Shown here one piece after another: positions 22,993 through 33,684 of a DNA stretch of 64,000 bases. Positions within the stretch are counted from its first letter, which is position 1, and each line of letters begins with the position of its first letter. The position numbers and the translations under genes were made by a program. The stretch comes from Drechmeria coniospora. Taxonomy: Eukaryota > Ascomycota > Sordariomycetes > Hypocreales > Ophiocordycipitaceae. The notes beneath the pieces were generated by a model. That model had not been told where the DNA came from. It saw only the letters and a program-made list of their open reading frames with translations, and did no database searches. The stretch spans positions 2,573,390-2,637,389 of the forward strand of contig NC_054391.1 in NCBI RefSeq assembly GCF_001625195.1, written 5' to 3'.

Positions 22993-24101
22993 GATACTGC
23001 GCTCCTGGGGTTGCCGGGGACCTCGAGGAGGATGATCACAGGAATCTCCCGAATTATGGGGCCGCACGTCAATAACGAAGACGGCTCCCTCCCTACATCA
23101 AGACGTTGGCGAAATGGGGTAGTTGACGACAGTGTCGCAATGATGGCTGTAGATGGAGCAATTACGTACGGCGTAAGGCGCTCGCTCTGCACTCCGTACC
23201 TTGTACCTGGCTTGAATGCCGTCGTCGGGACTAGGCAATTGATACGAACTATACTTGAGCAGTACGTATCATACTCAATTATATGTGGATTTTATATTTG
23301 CTAATATTAGCAGTCATTAGTCTATAACGACGAAAAGAACAGCTACATTGAAGAAAAAGAAAAAATCAAGTTTAATAAATGACATTCTATTTATAAGTAA
23401 TTTAAATAAAGTAAATTATTATTAATTTAATGCAATTAATTTTATTTTACATTACTTATATATATATATATTTATTTATTTATTTACCTGACTAGTATTT
23501 GTATTAAACTTGCATGTGTACATAAGAATTATGAAATATATTGAAGAACTACAATATTTTTTAACAAGGTTTAACATTTTAAATATATTTTATGCTCTAA
23601 TTTTAATTATATTTTATAATAATTTCAGACAATAATATGGTAGCAAATGTACAAAAGCATGCTCGTGAAGTTTTTGTGTCAAGGGTAGAATATTATTTGT
23701 ATTTTTTATGTTCATGTTAGTTTTAGCTCCTTGCGTACAGCGAGAAGTGTTGTAAGGGCCGATGTGGATGGATGGATAATTATAGAAAGCTTACAGAACT
23801 GGTCCTCTAGGTGTAGTGCTGTCCTGTGCTGGGAGGGCACTGCACGCACTTAGAATTGTACTAATAGTATGGACAACCTTCACGGACTACAAGTCAGTAG
23901 GTACTGCAGGTACTATTACTACTACAGTCCGACCTTGATAAACCTGCCACCATCAGAATTTGCGCAGATCCAAACGCCTTCATTCGCAAACGTCAACTCT
24001 GCTGGCTGAAGGCGTATCCAAGTCATTTGTACCGTGATTAAAACGCTGATTCATTATCAACAATCGGGAGCTACTTCACAAGCGACACCGGGGGAGGAAC
24101 G
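22993..24101. other. PDK1 promoter side and AT-rich island
   Basis: PDK1 upstream region to about 23230, then a strongly AT-rich block (about 23270-23740, with repeated TATATATA and ATTTATTTATTTA), then a short GC-normal stretch that is the SRP9 promoter side. No gene. Confidence 0.6.
23270..23740. other. AT-rich island
   Basis: Nearly all A/T over about 450 bp with a short TA microsatellite near 23458-23471 and an ATTT run. It resembles the 9300-9720 island and has no coding frame. Confidence 0.6.
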
Positions 24102-24656
24102 ATGCCATACTTTAAGACGAGCCAAGAATGGCTCGAGCAGTCCGTTCTCTTGATCGAAGCCCGACCAACCACAGTCCGTTTGCCCCAGTTGCAAGGCAAT
24201 CAGGCCCTTCCTCGAGAATGCTCGTGCTGACCTTTGTAGACTCGCATAACGACTAGGTACACTATCAAGAGTGTCAAGCCCCCTTCGAGCAATCCTGGCG
24301 ACGATGCAACTGCAGGTGGTGACGCCTCGGTGATGCGGGCAACATCCAAACCACCACGCGCCAGCCTCGTTATCAAGACGTACGATCCCGTCAGTGGCGT
24401 GACGCTCAAGTACCGTACCACCAAGGCTGCCGAGGTCTCCCGGCTCATCTACTCTGCGCTGGGCCAACTCGGCAGGGCCATGGCCGCCCTACCCGTTGAC
24501 GTCCCTGGAGCCGGGACGCCAGGTGCACCAGCCCGTTCTGGGGACAATGCAAATACCGAGGCCAAGGTGGCAGCGGAGACGGCGGTGCCAACGCAACAAC
24601 CGCAGCAACCATCACAAGCGGGAGGTGGTCACAAAAAGAAAAAGGGGCGAAAATAA
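24102..24656 (+). CDS. Signal recognition particle SRP9/SRP21-type subunit
   Basis: Two exons, 24102-24173 and 24240-24656, split by a 66-bp intron, give 162 residues. SRP9/21 is an RNA-binding subunit of the Alu domain of the signal recognition particle, which pauses translation while nascent secretory chains are targeted to the ER. Seen: MPYFKTSQEWLEQSVLLIEA at the start, TTTRITTRYTI across the splice junction, and the conserved beta-strand block KPPRASLVIKTYDPVSGVTL with KYRTTKAAEVSRL, then a low-complexity tail ending in GGGHKKKKGRK. The donor is the uncommon GTCCGT; it was chosen because it is the only one that keeps frame and restores the family pattern, with a CTGAC branch point ahead of TTTGTAG. 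Convergent with RNR2. Confidence 0.88.
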
Positions 24657-25103
24657 ACGGCGAAGGATCGAGGCGAAGCTCATCCGTAGCAAAGGAACAG
24701 AGCATGTTTCGCAAACGTCGTTCCATGTCGCAACTTCACGAGATGCAATGAATTTCTATGCACGGGTGCGATGAAGAGTAATTACTACAAGCCAGTTCGA
24801 TTTTCAGCCAACCCTCTCGCAGCTTGTTCACTATGCAAAGTATATCTTTATCCAAGCGATGACAAATGCAAAGCCTTGGCCCCTTACCAACAACAGGGAA
24901 AATGACACGACGCTTGCCCAATACAATGAAGCAGTGGCAAAAAAAAGCATGAATCAGAACGCCCCTTCTTGCGTATGCAGATGAACTCCAAAATACATAC
25001 GAGACAGACAAAGCAAAAGTACAGTAGGATGTGGGTAGTGAAGTGGGGGCGGGGGGGGGGGGGGGGGGGGGGGGTATCTCCGGTGCTGTCCATTCGTATC
25101 CAG
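24657..25103. other. Convergent 3' flanks with a G24 homopolymer
   Basis: 3' regions of SRP9 and RNR2. Contains an uninterrupted run of 24 G at 25051-25074, which would be a C-run in the RNR2 transcript. No gene. Confidence 0.7.
25051..25074 (+). repeat. Poly-G homopolymer, 24 bases
   Basis: Twenty-four consecutive G, preceded by GTGGGGGC, 30 bp beyond the RNR2 stop codon (25104). The length may be inaccurate because homopolymers are error-prone; the tract could form a G-quadruplex on the plus strand. Confidence 0.9.
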
Positions 25104-26591
25104 TTAGAAGTCGTCGTCGAAGCTGAAGTCACCACCCTCGGCGCTGTTCACCGGGGTAGCGACATCATCGGCGGCCTTCTTGGTGCCGCTGGCCAGAACG
25201 CCGGCCTTTTGATAGTCGGCAACACGTTTCTCGAAGAAATTGGTCTTGCCACCGAGGGAGATGTTCTCCATGAAGTCGAAGGGGTTCGACGATTTGTACA
25301 CCTTCTCGTTGCCGAGAGCAACAAGGAGACGATCGGCAACGAACTCGATGTACTGCTTCATCAAGGTGGCATTCATGCCGAGCAGAGCACATGGGAGGGC
25401 CTCGGTGAGGAACTCCTGCTCAATGGTGACGGCGTCGGTGATGATGTCGTTGATGACCTTCTTGCTGGCCCGGTTGTTGAGGTGCGAATGCAACAGGCAC
25501 GCAAAATCGGTGTGAAGACCCTCATCACGCGAGATGAGCTCGTTGGAGAATGTCAGACCAGGCATGAGACCGCGCTTCTTCAGCCAGAAGATTGAGGCGA
25601 AAGCACCGCTGAAGAAGATGCCTTCGACGGCGGCAAAGGCAACAAGTCTTTGGGCGAACGTGGACTCCTTGTCTTGGATCCAACGCAGGGCCCAATCAGC
25701 CTTCTTGCGGATGCAAGGAACTGTGATGAAGCTTGTGGTTAGCGGCTTGGACGGATGGGACTGAATCCACATCGAGCCGGATGCAACATACTTGTGTCAA
25801 TGGCGTTGAACAGATACTCTCGCTGAGCGTGCTCCTTGATGTACGAGTCGATCAAGAGCGAGTAGGTCTCGGAGTGGATATTTTCCATCATGATTTGGAA
25901 ACCGTAGAAGCAGCGAGCCTCGGGGATTTGCACCTCGCCGCTGAAACGTTCGACAAGGTTCTCGTTGACGATTCCGTCCGAAGCGGCGAAGAAAGCGAGA
26001 ATGTGCGAGACGAAATACCGCTCATCGTCATTCAAACGGTTGTTCCAGTCGTGCAAATCCTTGGAAAGATCGATCTCTTCGGCCGTCCAGAAGGACGCCT
26101 CGGCCTTCTTGTACATTTGCCAGATCTACACCAATGCTGCGGTCAACATGGGGAGCCTAGACCGGCTGTCGAGGGCGGAGGGGCGCGTGCTCAGCGCGTC
26201 TCGTACCTCGTGATACTTGATGGGGAACAGAACGAATCGCTGGGGGTTTTCTCGAAGCAGAGGCTCGTCACACTCCTCCGGCTGGGTCGTAGGAACGACG
26301 GCGGTGCTCTCCGCTTCAACCTCCTTCGTTCCCTTGACGTGCTTGTCGCCGACGTCGAGCTGCGTCGATGGGCTGGAGGCAACGGCGTCACCCAAAGGCC
26401 GGTTCTCCTTATCGGCGAAGTCGAGCTTCTTCACAGGAGATTCCATTTTCAGCGACGCGATGGCAGTGGCAGCCTGACAACGCGGTTAGCGACGACGAGT
26501 GGGCGGAAGGAAGGAGTGGTGTCGCGTTGATCAACGAGCGAGCGACGAAAAGAGCACCCACCTGCTTCGAAGGGGTGATCTGAGAGGCCAT
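25104..26591 (-). CDS. RNR2: Ribonucleotide reductase small subunit
   Basis: Four exons (26591-26562, 26473-26207, 26125-25792, 25720-25104) encode 415 residues; every join is in frame. The class Ia small subunit holds a di-iron centre and tyrosyl radical used by the large subunit to make dNTPs. Seen: likely iron ligands D118 (EIDLSKD), E180 and H183 (MMENIHSE), E243, E277 and H280 ([11 protein letters not shown]), radical tyrosine Y187 (SETYSLL), and the acidic C-terminal tail FSFDDDF that docks on the large subunit. Residues 1-85 are a variable N-terminus. A TTGACGCGTCAA palindrome containing an MluI cell-cycle box lies 184 bp upstream of the start codon, fitting the S-phase and damage-responsive expression of RNR genes. 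No catalytic residue is missing. Confidence 0.96.
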
Positions 26592-26764
26592 TGGGACTAA
26601 GAAGTAGGGATATCGAGAGTAGCACAGTAGCCAAGAGAGATATTCAGCTCAAGCCTGACTTGGATGGATGATGGAGTGAAGAGGCAGTGAAGGAGTACGA
26701 CGGCACGGCGTCGACGGGTGGGTGGCGCCAGATGGTTTTTGTAAGTGCAAGCGGCGGTACGCTG

Positions 26765-26772
26765 TCACGTGA
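26765..26772. promoter_or_regulatory. CACGTG E-box palindrome upstream of RNR2
   Basis: TCACGTGA is a perfect 8-bp palindrome with a bHLH-type CACGTG core, 174 bp upstream of the RNR2 start and 2 bases from the ACGCGT palindrome. Function inferred only from motif and position. Confidence 0.45.
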
Positions 26773-26774
26773 AG

Positions 26775-26786
26775 TTGACGCGTCAA
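26775..26786. promoter_or_regulatory. MluI cell-cycle box (MBF-type site) upstream of RNR2
   Basis: TTGACGCGTCAA is a perfect 12-bp palindrome around ACGCGT (26778-26783). MBF (Mbp1/Swi6-type) factors bind ACGCGT and drive S-phase genes including ribonucleotide reductase in yeasts, so the position is apt. Confidence 0.6.
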
Positions 26787-27996
26787 ACCGTGTTTTCAGC
26801 GTTCTCAACGGGTTAAGTACTCGCGAGGGTCAATTAAACCCAAGAGGCGGGATGTACCATGTACCCAGGTACCGCCCCACTTCATGGCTGGGATAATACT
26901 CGCAAGGCATCACTCGGAAGGGCACCAGCTGGTAGTAGGCAGTAGGGAGATGGCCAGGTAATAATGTGGTGGGTAAGTGCTTGACAGACGGCAGTCAATT
27001 GAATTGCGCAACTACCTGCACTTACTTCTATGCAACTGGAAAGTCGGCGCTTCCTTTGCAGCCACGTAAGTATGACCTGGGAATGGATGTTGAGCATGGA
27101 CAAGAAGTACAGTACTTAGCTGCTGCCCTGGAGGGGTCGTCTCAGAAGGTCGGAACCCAGTATTACTACCGAGTCAATAGTTTATGGTAACATGACATCC
27201 TCCGCAAGTACCTACATGCGTGGAGTATGAATACATGCACTCGGTCCGCGCTCTCAATAGGAGAATGAGTACTGTGAGTATGAGTAGCAAGTAAGAGTAC
27301 GAGTACGGTACGTGCATGGTACGTGCACGGAATACTCTGTTCACCTAGGTACATGACGGAGTCTAGCAATCAACATCTCAGTACGGACCACTTGGAAGGT
27401 GATCATGTACCGTAAGTTGTATGCGCCGTACTCTGTATTTGTATCCAGTACAAGCAGTACTCCGTAATCAATAGCAGGTAAGAACAGGCAAAGAGGCCCC
27501 GCTTGATCGCGGCCTGAATCAATTTGGCTTGAGTAGGTGTAATTACTGTACGTGTACTGTACTGCAGATCTCGGCTGTAGGGCAAACGCGTAAACTGGTA
27601 AGTAGTCGCGTCCAGATTGAACACGTCTTACGAGTAATACTCGTACGGCGAACAAGTAATACGGAGTAATACTAAAGTACTTGAAGTGCCTGCGTGCGGC
27701 GTGCATGTACATGTACTGTAAGGCCGTTGTATACAGTACTTATAAACACTTGGAGCAATAGGAGTCACCCGAGTACTGTGTACATGTACAGTACGAGTAC
27801 TTGCACGCACTCATCTCGGCTGACGCGAAAGGCAGATGCTCCACCCGAACTAAACCTGCCTTGTCGTTCGTGTCCGACTTATCAATTAAATCAGGAACGC
27901 ATCGTCGCGTTCGCACACCATAAACTCCCATGGCCTTCGGAAAACATCTCGGGCCTCGGACATGGGAGACGGCAATCTGCAGAGAAGGTGTCCGTT

Positions 27997-28039
27997 ACGG
28001 GTCCGTCACGACACGGGTCCGTCACGACACGGGTCCGTG
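27997..28039. repeat. 16-bp tandem repeat, about 2.7 units
   Basis: Unit ACGGGTCCGTCACGAC at 27997-28012 and 28013-28028, with a partial third unit to 28039. Confidence 0.85.
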
Positions 28040-28496
28040 AACAGAGTGCGCAATCAAGGGAGGACTATTGTTTCTTTCTCTCCGAACCCTAAGGAGCTGG
28101 GCCGAGTCGAGCTCGGCCTTATTTTTTAGATGCATCAACGAGGTATTATCCGCGCTCAGGCGAACGAACATACTGTAACACGCAGAAATGCACCTAGGCA
28201 TGTACTTGACTGCAGTATATCGCACGTGCATAAGGGTACAATCATCGGTAGAAAACGTCTGCTGCCCTTTCTATTCACCAAACTAAACGCGTACGCCAGA
28301 TTCCCAGAGTGTCAGGTTGCTCCACCACAAGTTCAGGTACAGTACTCCGTACACCTCACCTAATGTCATTCAGCAGCACGGCAAGAGTCCTTGGCCCCTG
28401 GCCGCGGTCGCATCATTCCCTTCCAACCCAGCATCCAATGGACTTTTAGTCGGCATGGCACCACCCAACGACCCGCCCCTTCAAGGCCGCCTACGT

Positions 28497-29399
28497 CTAC
28501 GGCTGTGGTTGAGGCGTTCCCATCTCAATGTCATGAGGGCGAGCCTTGCTACGGCCAAACCAGCCGCGGCCGCCACGCACTTTGGCCCCCTCCGGAGCAC
28601 TCGGGAGACTTTCATGTCCATCACGTTCAGCTGGAGGAGAGGTGCCGGCGTCGTACGGAGGAGGAATCTCCTCGCGCGCCGCCCGGTCGAACTCTTCCGG
28701 GCTGCTTGGGTCGATGGCCGGCACGGGTTGTCCGCTCTTTCGCAGCTCCTTCTTGCCCTTTTCACGCAGGTACTGCTCCAGCAGCAGCGCATTTCGACTG
28801 TTCGCCTTGAACATGGCATCGGCAAGGTCGCCCACGAAGGGCACGAGGCCGACGGCAAAGTCCAGGCCGATGTTGGACAGCATGTGTAGCTTGAGTGTGT
28901 TGGGGAGGCCGCCTTCCACTTGACAGCAGGTCTTCAGGACCATCAAGGCCATGAATGCGTCCAGCGCATCTCCGATCCTGTTCGACGAATGAGAAAAGCA
29001 AGCACGGGCTGGAAGGGTAGGTGGAAACATACGCGGGCACGATGCCGATGACGCTGCTCCAGCCGAAGCGTACGCCGAGGAAGCTGCACAAGGACAAATC
29101 GAGTCGATAGGCACGCCGCTTCACCTTGGTCAGGACTTGCCCATCGTGCTCCGAGATGCCCGGCGGCAGCGCCTTCTTGCGCTTCTTGACCTTGCCCGTA
29201 GGCCGCCCATCTAGCCTTGTCGCGGGAACTTGCTCGAAGTAAGGGTCCTGGCATCACAAACGGTAAGCCGGCTCGTCGAGGAATGCGCCCACTTGCCTAC
29301 GGTGGACGGGCGAGCACAACATACCTCTTTGCCGAACTTGTTCTGCAGAGACTCCCCCAATATCTTCTTGCTGATGATCTTTGCGACGTACGACGTCAT
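28497..29399 (-). CDS. DUF4112 domain protein
   Basis: Three exons, 29399-29325, 29247-29033 and 28977-28497, encode 256 residues; introns begin GTATGT and end CCAG/ACAG. DUF4112 proteins are widespread in fungi and bacteria; their biochemical role is not established. Seen: MTSYVAKIISKKILGESLQN at the start, a basic linker (KVKKRKKALPPG), then the DUF4112 block with LDLSLCSFLGVRFGWSSVIG, IGDALDAFMALMVLK and hydrophobic IGLDFAVGLVPFVGDLADAM (two weak membrane-associating segments), then ANSRNALLLEQYLREKGKKE. The C-terminal 90 residues are disordered with PPPY near EEIPPPYD, a possible WW-domain or ubiquitin-ligase docking motif. Family assignment is confident; function is unknown. Confidence 0.85.
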
Positions 29400-31149
29400 G
29401 ATTGCTTTGTTCCGCACGGGGGAGAGGGATCGTCCGGGGCCAGAGACTGGGCGCGGTACATATAGGCACCCAGGTGCTATTTATGTCTAGCCGCGGCCCT
29501 GCCTACTCGAATCACGCACGCTTGTATGAGACCGCTCGCTGATCAATTACAGGAGCGCTTGTAGGAGAGGTTTGTTTCAAGAAGCGCCTTGTGTCAGATT
29601 GAGGACAAAGAGACTCCCAAACCCAAGCAACGAGAAAGAGCGGCGATTATCAGACGAAGACCTGCGGTGTGTCCACTATATCTTGGTGCGAAATTAGACG
29701 GTCATGCGCCATCAATGCTGAATTATCGCCTTCAGGCTGGCGCAACTGGAGGATATGCGGAGTATGCTTACTCGCACTCACTCATGCCAGTACTGTGCAG
29801 AACTCCATGCCGAGAAGTTTCCAACATCACTTGAGAACGGGTCCGTCCCCTTTAGCTCCTAGTCTAATTACCTGGTTGACTCGGCCTTGTACCAGGCTAC
29901 CAGATAATACTTACAGACTACTTAACAAGGTCAACAACTTAGGTGTACTTACAGTTAGGAGTGCCCGTACACACATGTCACTGGCAGTATTGCTATACAT
30001 GCAAGCGCATGTGGTACGAGCAACATTCAAGTATGTACGGAGTAAGTACTTCTGTAAATCCAGCTCGCCGACACATGAAAGAAAGCAAAATCGCATGAAG
30101 GAAAAGTTTTGCAAACCAGAAAAACGCACATGTAGAGTAAAACAACAAACGAATATGTCACTGTCGGTGCTCATTTTCCAGGCGACATACAATAAATATG
30201 TATACATTGTAAGCATAGTTGTTGCCAGCACTCACGAGATTACTACCACGGACATTGATAGAATTCTTCCGCCATACGCTCAGCAGGCCAGGCTTACGTC
30301 GAATAGAACGTGGTCTGCGAGTACCAAATCTTCGTTCTTGTCATTATCCGCCATCCGTCAAGACGTACTCTTACCCACGCTTTCAACCATGCAAAGGTGC
30401 CGGACTACACTTGTGAGATTGAGCACCTTGTCAAATGCCATTGCAAACGTGCAGAGTAATACTTACGGTATGCTTGCACTGTGCACGTACGTACTGTAGT
30501 GTACCTGAACGGAACTTGTACATGTACTTCATGGAATACTTTAAGCCTTCACCGTAGAACGCAGCAACCGAACCACACTGTGCGGATTTAGAACTGGTAC
30601 ACTACAGGACACAGTACTCCGTTCCTAACAGGAGTGGATCAGAAGGCGATGGATGTTGAGAAATAGTGCCCGACAGGTACCACCAGTGTGCGCGTACTAC
30701 ACAGTTCGCGACCCCCGAACTCGCACGTCCCCACTTGTGGAGCTGGGTTTTGATTGGGTTCGGTGGCAGGTCCAGCTTCAGCTTCGCCTTTGGAGAACCC
30801 AACGGGTGTCGAACATCGTCCTTCATCTTACCAGCACCCGTCCTTGCCGCTCTCGTTCGCAGTCACACCCAGCATTGTGCGTGCAGATTCTTTCTTGGAT
30901 GAAATCACCTCTGCAGCGCTGCAGCGCCAGCGTCTGAATTTGTTCCATCCGACAGCGCTCGCGCCCGAGAGACAACCTGCCAAGTCTCCACCTCGTCCCG
31001 TCCCGTCCCCTTGAGTCGACCATGTCCAACATCCCTTCACACCTTTGCATCGAATACTGCTCGTCAAAGTCTCAAGAGAGAATCCCGTCATTCTTATAAG
31101 TCATCTGCGGAGATCCCACCGTAGCATGGGTCAAGCCTAGAACGTCAGA
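29400..31149. other. Intergenic between DUF4112 and DCP2
   Basis: Contains the DUF4112 promoter side and, from about 30750, the DCP2 leader (C/T-rich around 30950-31010). A 276-residue plus-strand frame at 29669-30499 lacks an ATG start and any recognisable domain. GTAC words occur around 30025-30050 and 30480-30530. Confidence 0.5.
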
Positions 31150-33684
31150 ATGGCACCAACACAGATGCAGCTGGAGGATTGTATGTCCAAGAGGCAGCTT
31201 CAGAGTCGTTCCTCGTCCAAGTCTCGTCGACTAATCAACCTCGCAGGGCTCGATGACCTCTGTGTCCGCTTCATCATAAACCTCCCCCAGGAGGATCTCT
31301 CCTCGGTGGCCCGTATCTGCTTTCAGGTCGAGGAAGCTCAATGGTTCTACGAAGATTTTATTCGGCCTCTGGACCCCTCCCTGCCGTCCATGTCGCTGCG
31401 AACATTCTGTCTTCGAATCTTCCAGCACTGTCCGCTCTTGGCCTCCTTCTCGGTCGAGAACCATACGAAGGCGTTTGAAGAATTTCTCCAGTACAAAACT
31501 AGAGTCCCCGTCCGAGGTGCCATCATGCTGAATCATGCCATGGACTCGGTCGTTCTGGTCAAGGGATGGAAGAAAGGAGCCAACTGGAGTTTCCCCCGAG
31601 GCAAGATCAACAAGGACGAAGACGACCTGGACTGTGCGGTCCGGGAGGTCTACGAAGAGACCGGTCTCGACCTGGGCGCCGTCGGCCTGGTACCCAACGG
31701 GAAAAGAACGAAATACATCGAAATCGCCATGAGGGAGCAGCAACTGCGCCTCTATGTATTTCGGGACATCCCGATGGACACGCACTTCCAACCCCGAACG
31801 AGAAAGGAGATTAGCAAGATTCAATGGTACAAGCTCTCGGAGCTGCCGACATTTCGCAAGAGGGGTGCGCAAAATCAAACCGAGCCGGCCGCTGCGTCTT
31901 CCCACGCCAACAACAACAACAAGTTTTACATGGTTGCGCCCTTTTTGGTGCCGCTCAAGAAATGGATCGCGTCGCAGAAGAAGCTGGAGGAACCAAACAC
32001 AGCCAGCGCACCTCATAAGCAGCTGCACCATCAACCGCACTCGGAGGAGGCTGCGACGACCGAGGACGACTCGTGGGCACCAACGCAGCATGATGCGCCG
32101 AATCACGGCGGTCCCGCTGTCGGCATGCTCGACGGGGCGACGAGGGAACTGCAGCGCCTCCTGAAAATGCAGCCATCCACCCAGGGTCTCCAGCCTGCCG
32201 CCACTCACGAGGACAAGGGCGTCGCCCTCCTCTCCTTGCTTCAGGCCAATACGTCCCAAACGCCGTCGACTCGGGCACCGCAAACATCGCAGGACGTAAC
32301 GGCAGCGGCGCCGCCGCAACCTCGCCATGCCCACCATCCTGCACATCAGTATCCGGTGCCCTTCGATGCTGCGCCGCAGGGGCCCGCTCCGGCTTTCCAT
32401 GCCGCCGCGAACCAATCGCTGCCGTCTTGGAATCCTACCCAGGTGTCTGGAGCTGCCGCCCATGGCCCGCCGAACGGCATCCCTAACCATGCCCAATACG
32501 ACGGGGCGATGCACCAACAAGCAGCGCTGGTGCACCCCCAGCCGATACCGCAAGTCCAACGAGCCATGTTCGGCCAAAGCACCTTTCCGGTGGCGCCGAG
32601 AGCCCCGCAAGCGATCGACTTGGCGCACGGTCGACAGGACAACCGTCAGCCATCTCACGGCCAGGTTCCTCGGGAAGCTCATGGCCCGCCATCATCCGCG
32701 GCCGTTCAGCTCAACGGGCAGTCAATGGCGCTTCTGAACGCCTTCAAGCGTGACTCTGCGCCGAATCCCTCGGCTCCGTCGAAGCAGGATGGGCGGCACC
32801 GCGAGGCTGCTGCCCCGAGCGAGCCGTCGGCGAGCAGCATGCCCTCGTATTCGTTGGCTCAGGTACCTCCCAACCTGTTGCATCGCTCGGACGAGAACGC
32901 GTCACACCAGAAAAGTGCCTTGGAGTTGGCGGGCACGGCAGTCGAAGCTCCGACCGATGTGCACAGGTCGGCATTGCTGGGCATGTTCAAGACTGCCGGC
33001 CCTGACGTGGGCAGGAAGTTTTCCGTCGCGAAGAGCACGGTTCCCGGCGGCGAGGTTGAAGAGAACGACGGCGTACCGCTGCAGAACCCGCATTCCGGAG
33101 ATGGAGGGAGCCGGGGGCCGCCCCCTGTGCGTCAGCCTCTCCTTCATTCTGGAGCGGATGCACATGCGAGCGCGTCCGGCTCGGGCCCATGGGAAAGCAT
33201 GGTACCTCGCCGGCCTTCCAACACTCATGATGCCGTTGGGGGTAACGCCGTTGGTGGCAGCGAGCCGCCAGCATGGCCGACTCACGTTCACAGCGGCCTC
33301 CATGTCCACAAAGAACAGCATGCGCCGGCCATGACGTCGACATACGGGCCGCCTGGCCAGCCCCATACTGGACAGATGGGCAACCCGGATGCCAACTCGG
33401 CGCCGCCGCCGGGCGGGCCCAATCGTCGACCCGAGCCATCCAAGGACCAAAAACGACAGCTATTATCCCTATTCGGCAAGCAGGGTAGCTCATCTCCCGG
33501 AATGGCACCCGATAAAGCGGGGGGATCGAGAAGCCGGGTTGCCTCGGTCGCGGCTGGAGGTGGTGAGCAGCCATGTGGCGCGTTGTCGTCGGCGCGGAGG
33601 GGTACCGAGACACCCTTGTCCCCGGCAGATCAAACCTTTTTGCTGGAGTACTTGCACACGGTGACGAACAACACGGCGCGCTAA
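31150..33684 (+). CDS. DCP2: mRNA-decapping enzyme Dcp2
   Basis: Two exons, 31150-31180 and 31247-33684, split by a 66-bp intron (GTATGT...CTAATC...GCAG), encode 822 residues. Dcp2 removes the m7G cap from mRNA in cytoplasmic P-bodies with Dcp1 and Edc3. Seen: the Dcp2 box A regulatory domain at the N-terminus (MQLEDWLDDLCVRFIINLP, ARICFQVEEAQWFYEDFIRP), then the Nudix domain (about 95-245) with Nudix box G129 to L151 and catalytic REVYEE (143-148), then box B. The C-terminal 570 residues are disordered, Q/H/P-rich, with repeated short leucine-rich pieces such as ALLSLLQAN, ALLNAFKRD, ALLGMFKTA and QLLSLFGKQ, matching the helical leucine-rich motifs by which Dcp2 tails recruit Edc3, Pat1 and Xrn1. 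The first exon without the intron would carry a non-family insert, which supports the join. Confidence 0.95.
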   Translation: MAPTQMQLEDCMSKRQLQSRSSSKSRRLINLAGLDDLCVRFIINLPQEDLSSVARICFQVEEAQWFYEDFIRPLDPSLPSMSLRTFCLRIFQHCPLLASFSVENHTKAFEEFLQYKTRVPVRGAIMLNHAMDSVVLVKGWKKGANWSFPRGKINKDEDDLDCAVREVYEETGLDLGAVGLVPNGKRTKYIEIAMREQQLRLYVFRDIPMDTHFQPRTRKEISKIQWYKLSELPTFRKRGAQNQTEPAAASSHANNNNKFYMVAPFLVPLKKWIASQKKLEEPNTASAPHKQLHHQPHSEEAATTEDDSWAPTQHDAPNHGGPAVGMLDGATRELQRLLKMQPSTQGLQPAATHEDKGVALLSLLQANTSQTPSTRAPQTSQDVTAAAPPQPRHAHHPAHQYPVPFDAAPQGPAPAFHAAANQSLPSWNPTQVSGAAAHGPPNGIPNHAQYDGAMHQQAALVHPQPIPQVQRAMFGQSTFPVAPRAPQAIDLAHGRQDNRQPSHGQVPREAHGPPSSAAVQLNGQSMALLNAFKRDSAPNPSAPSKQDGRHREAAAPSEPSASSMPSYSLAQVPPNLLHRSDENASHQKSALELAGTAVEAPTDVHRSALLGMFKTAGPDVGRKFSVAKSTVPGGEVEENDGVPLQNPHSGDGGSRGPPPVRQPLLHSGADAHASASGSGPWESMVPRRPSNTHDAVGGNAVGGSEPPAWPTHVHSGLHVHKEQHAPAMTSTYGPPGQPHTGQMGNPDANSAPPPGGPNRRPEPSKDQKRQLLSLFGKQGSSSPGMAPDKAGGSRSRVASVAAGGGEQPCGALSSARRGTETPLSPADQTFLLEYLHTVTNNTAR

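Larger units (their letters stand above)
26592..28496. other. RNR2 promoter region and GTAC-rich intergenic DNA
   Basis: RNR2 upstream region to about 26900, then GTAC-word-rich DNA (27190-27800) without a supported gene. A 16-bp tandem repeat sits at 27997-28039. The last 150 bp are the 3' flank of the DUF4112 gene. Confidence 0.55.

Noticed and set aside
29669..30499. A 276-residue plus-strand open frame
   Set aside because: It lacks an ATG at its start, has no recognisable domain, and lies in GTAC-word intergenic DNA; length alone is not enough.
31231..32682. A 483-residue frame antisense to DCP2
   Set aside because: Shadow of the DCP2 Nudix and tail exon; arginine-rich with no domain.
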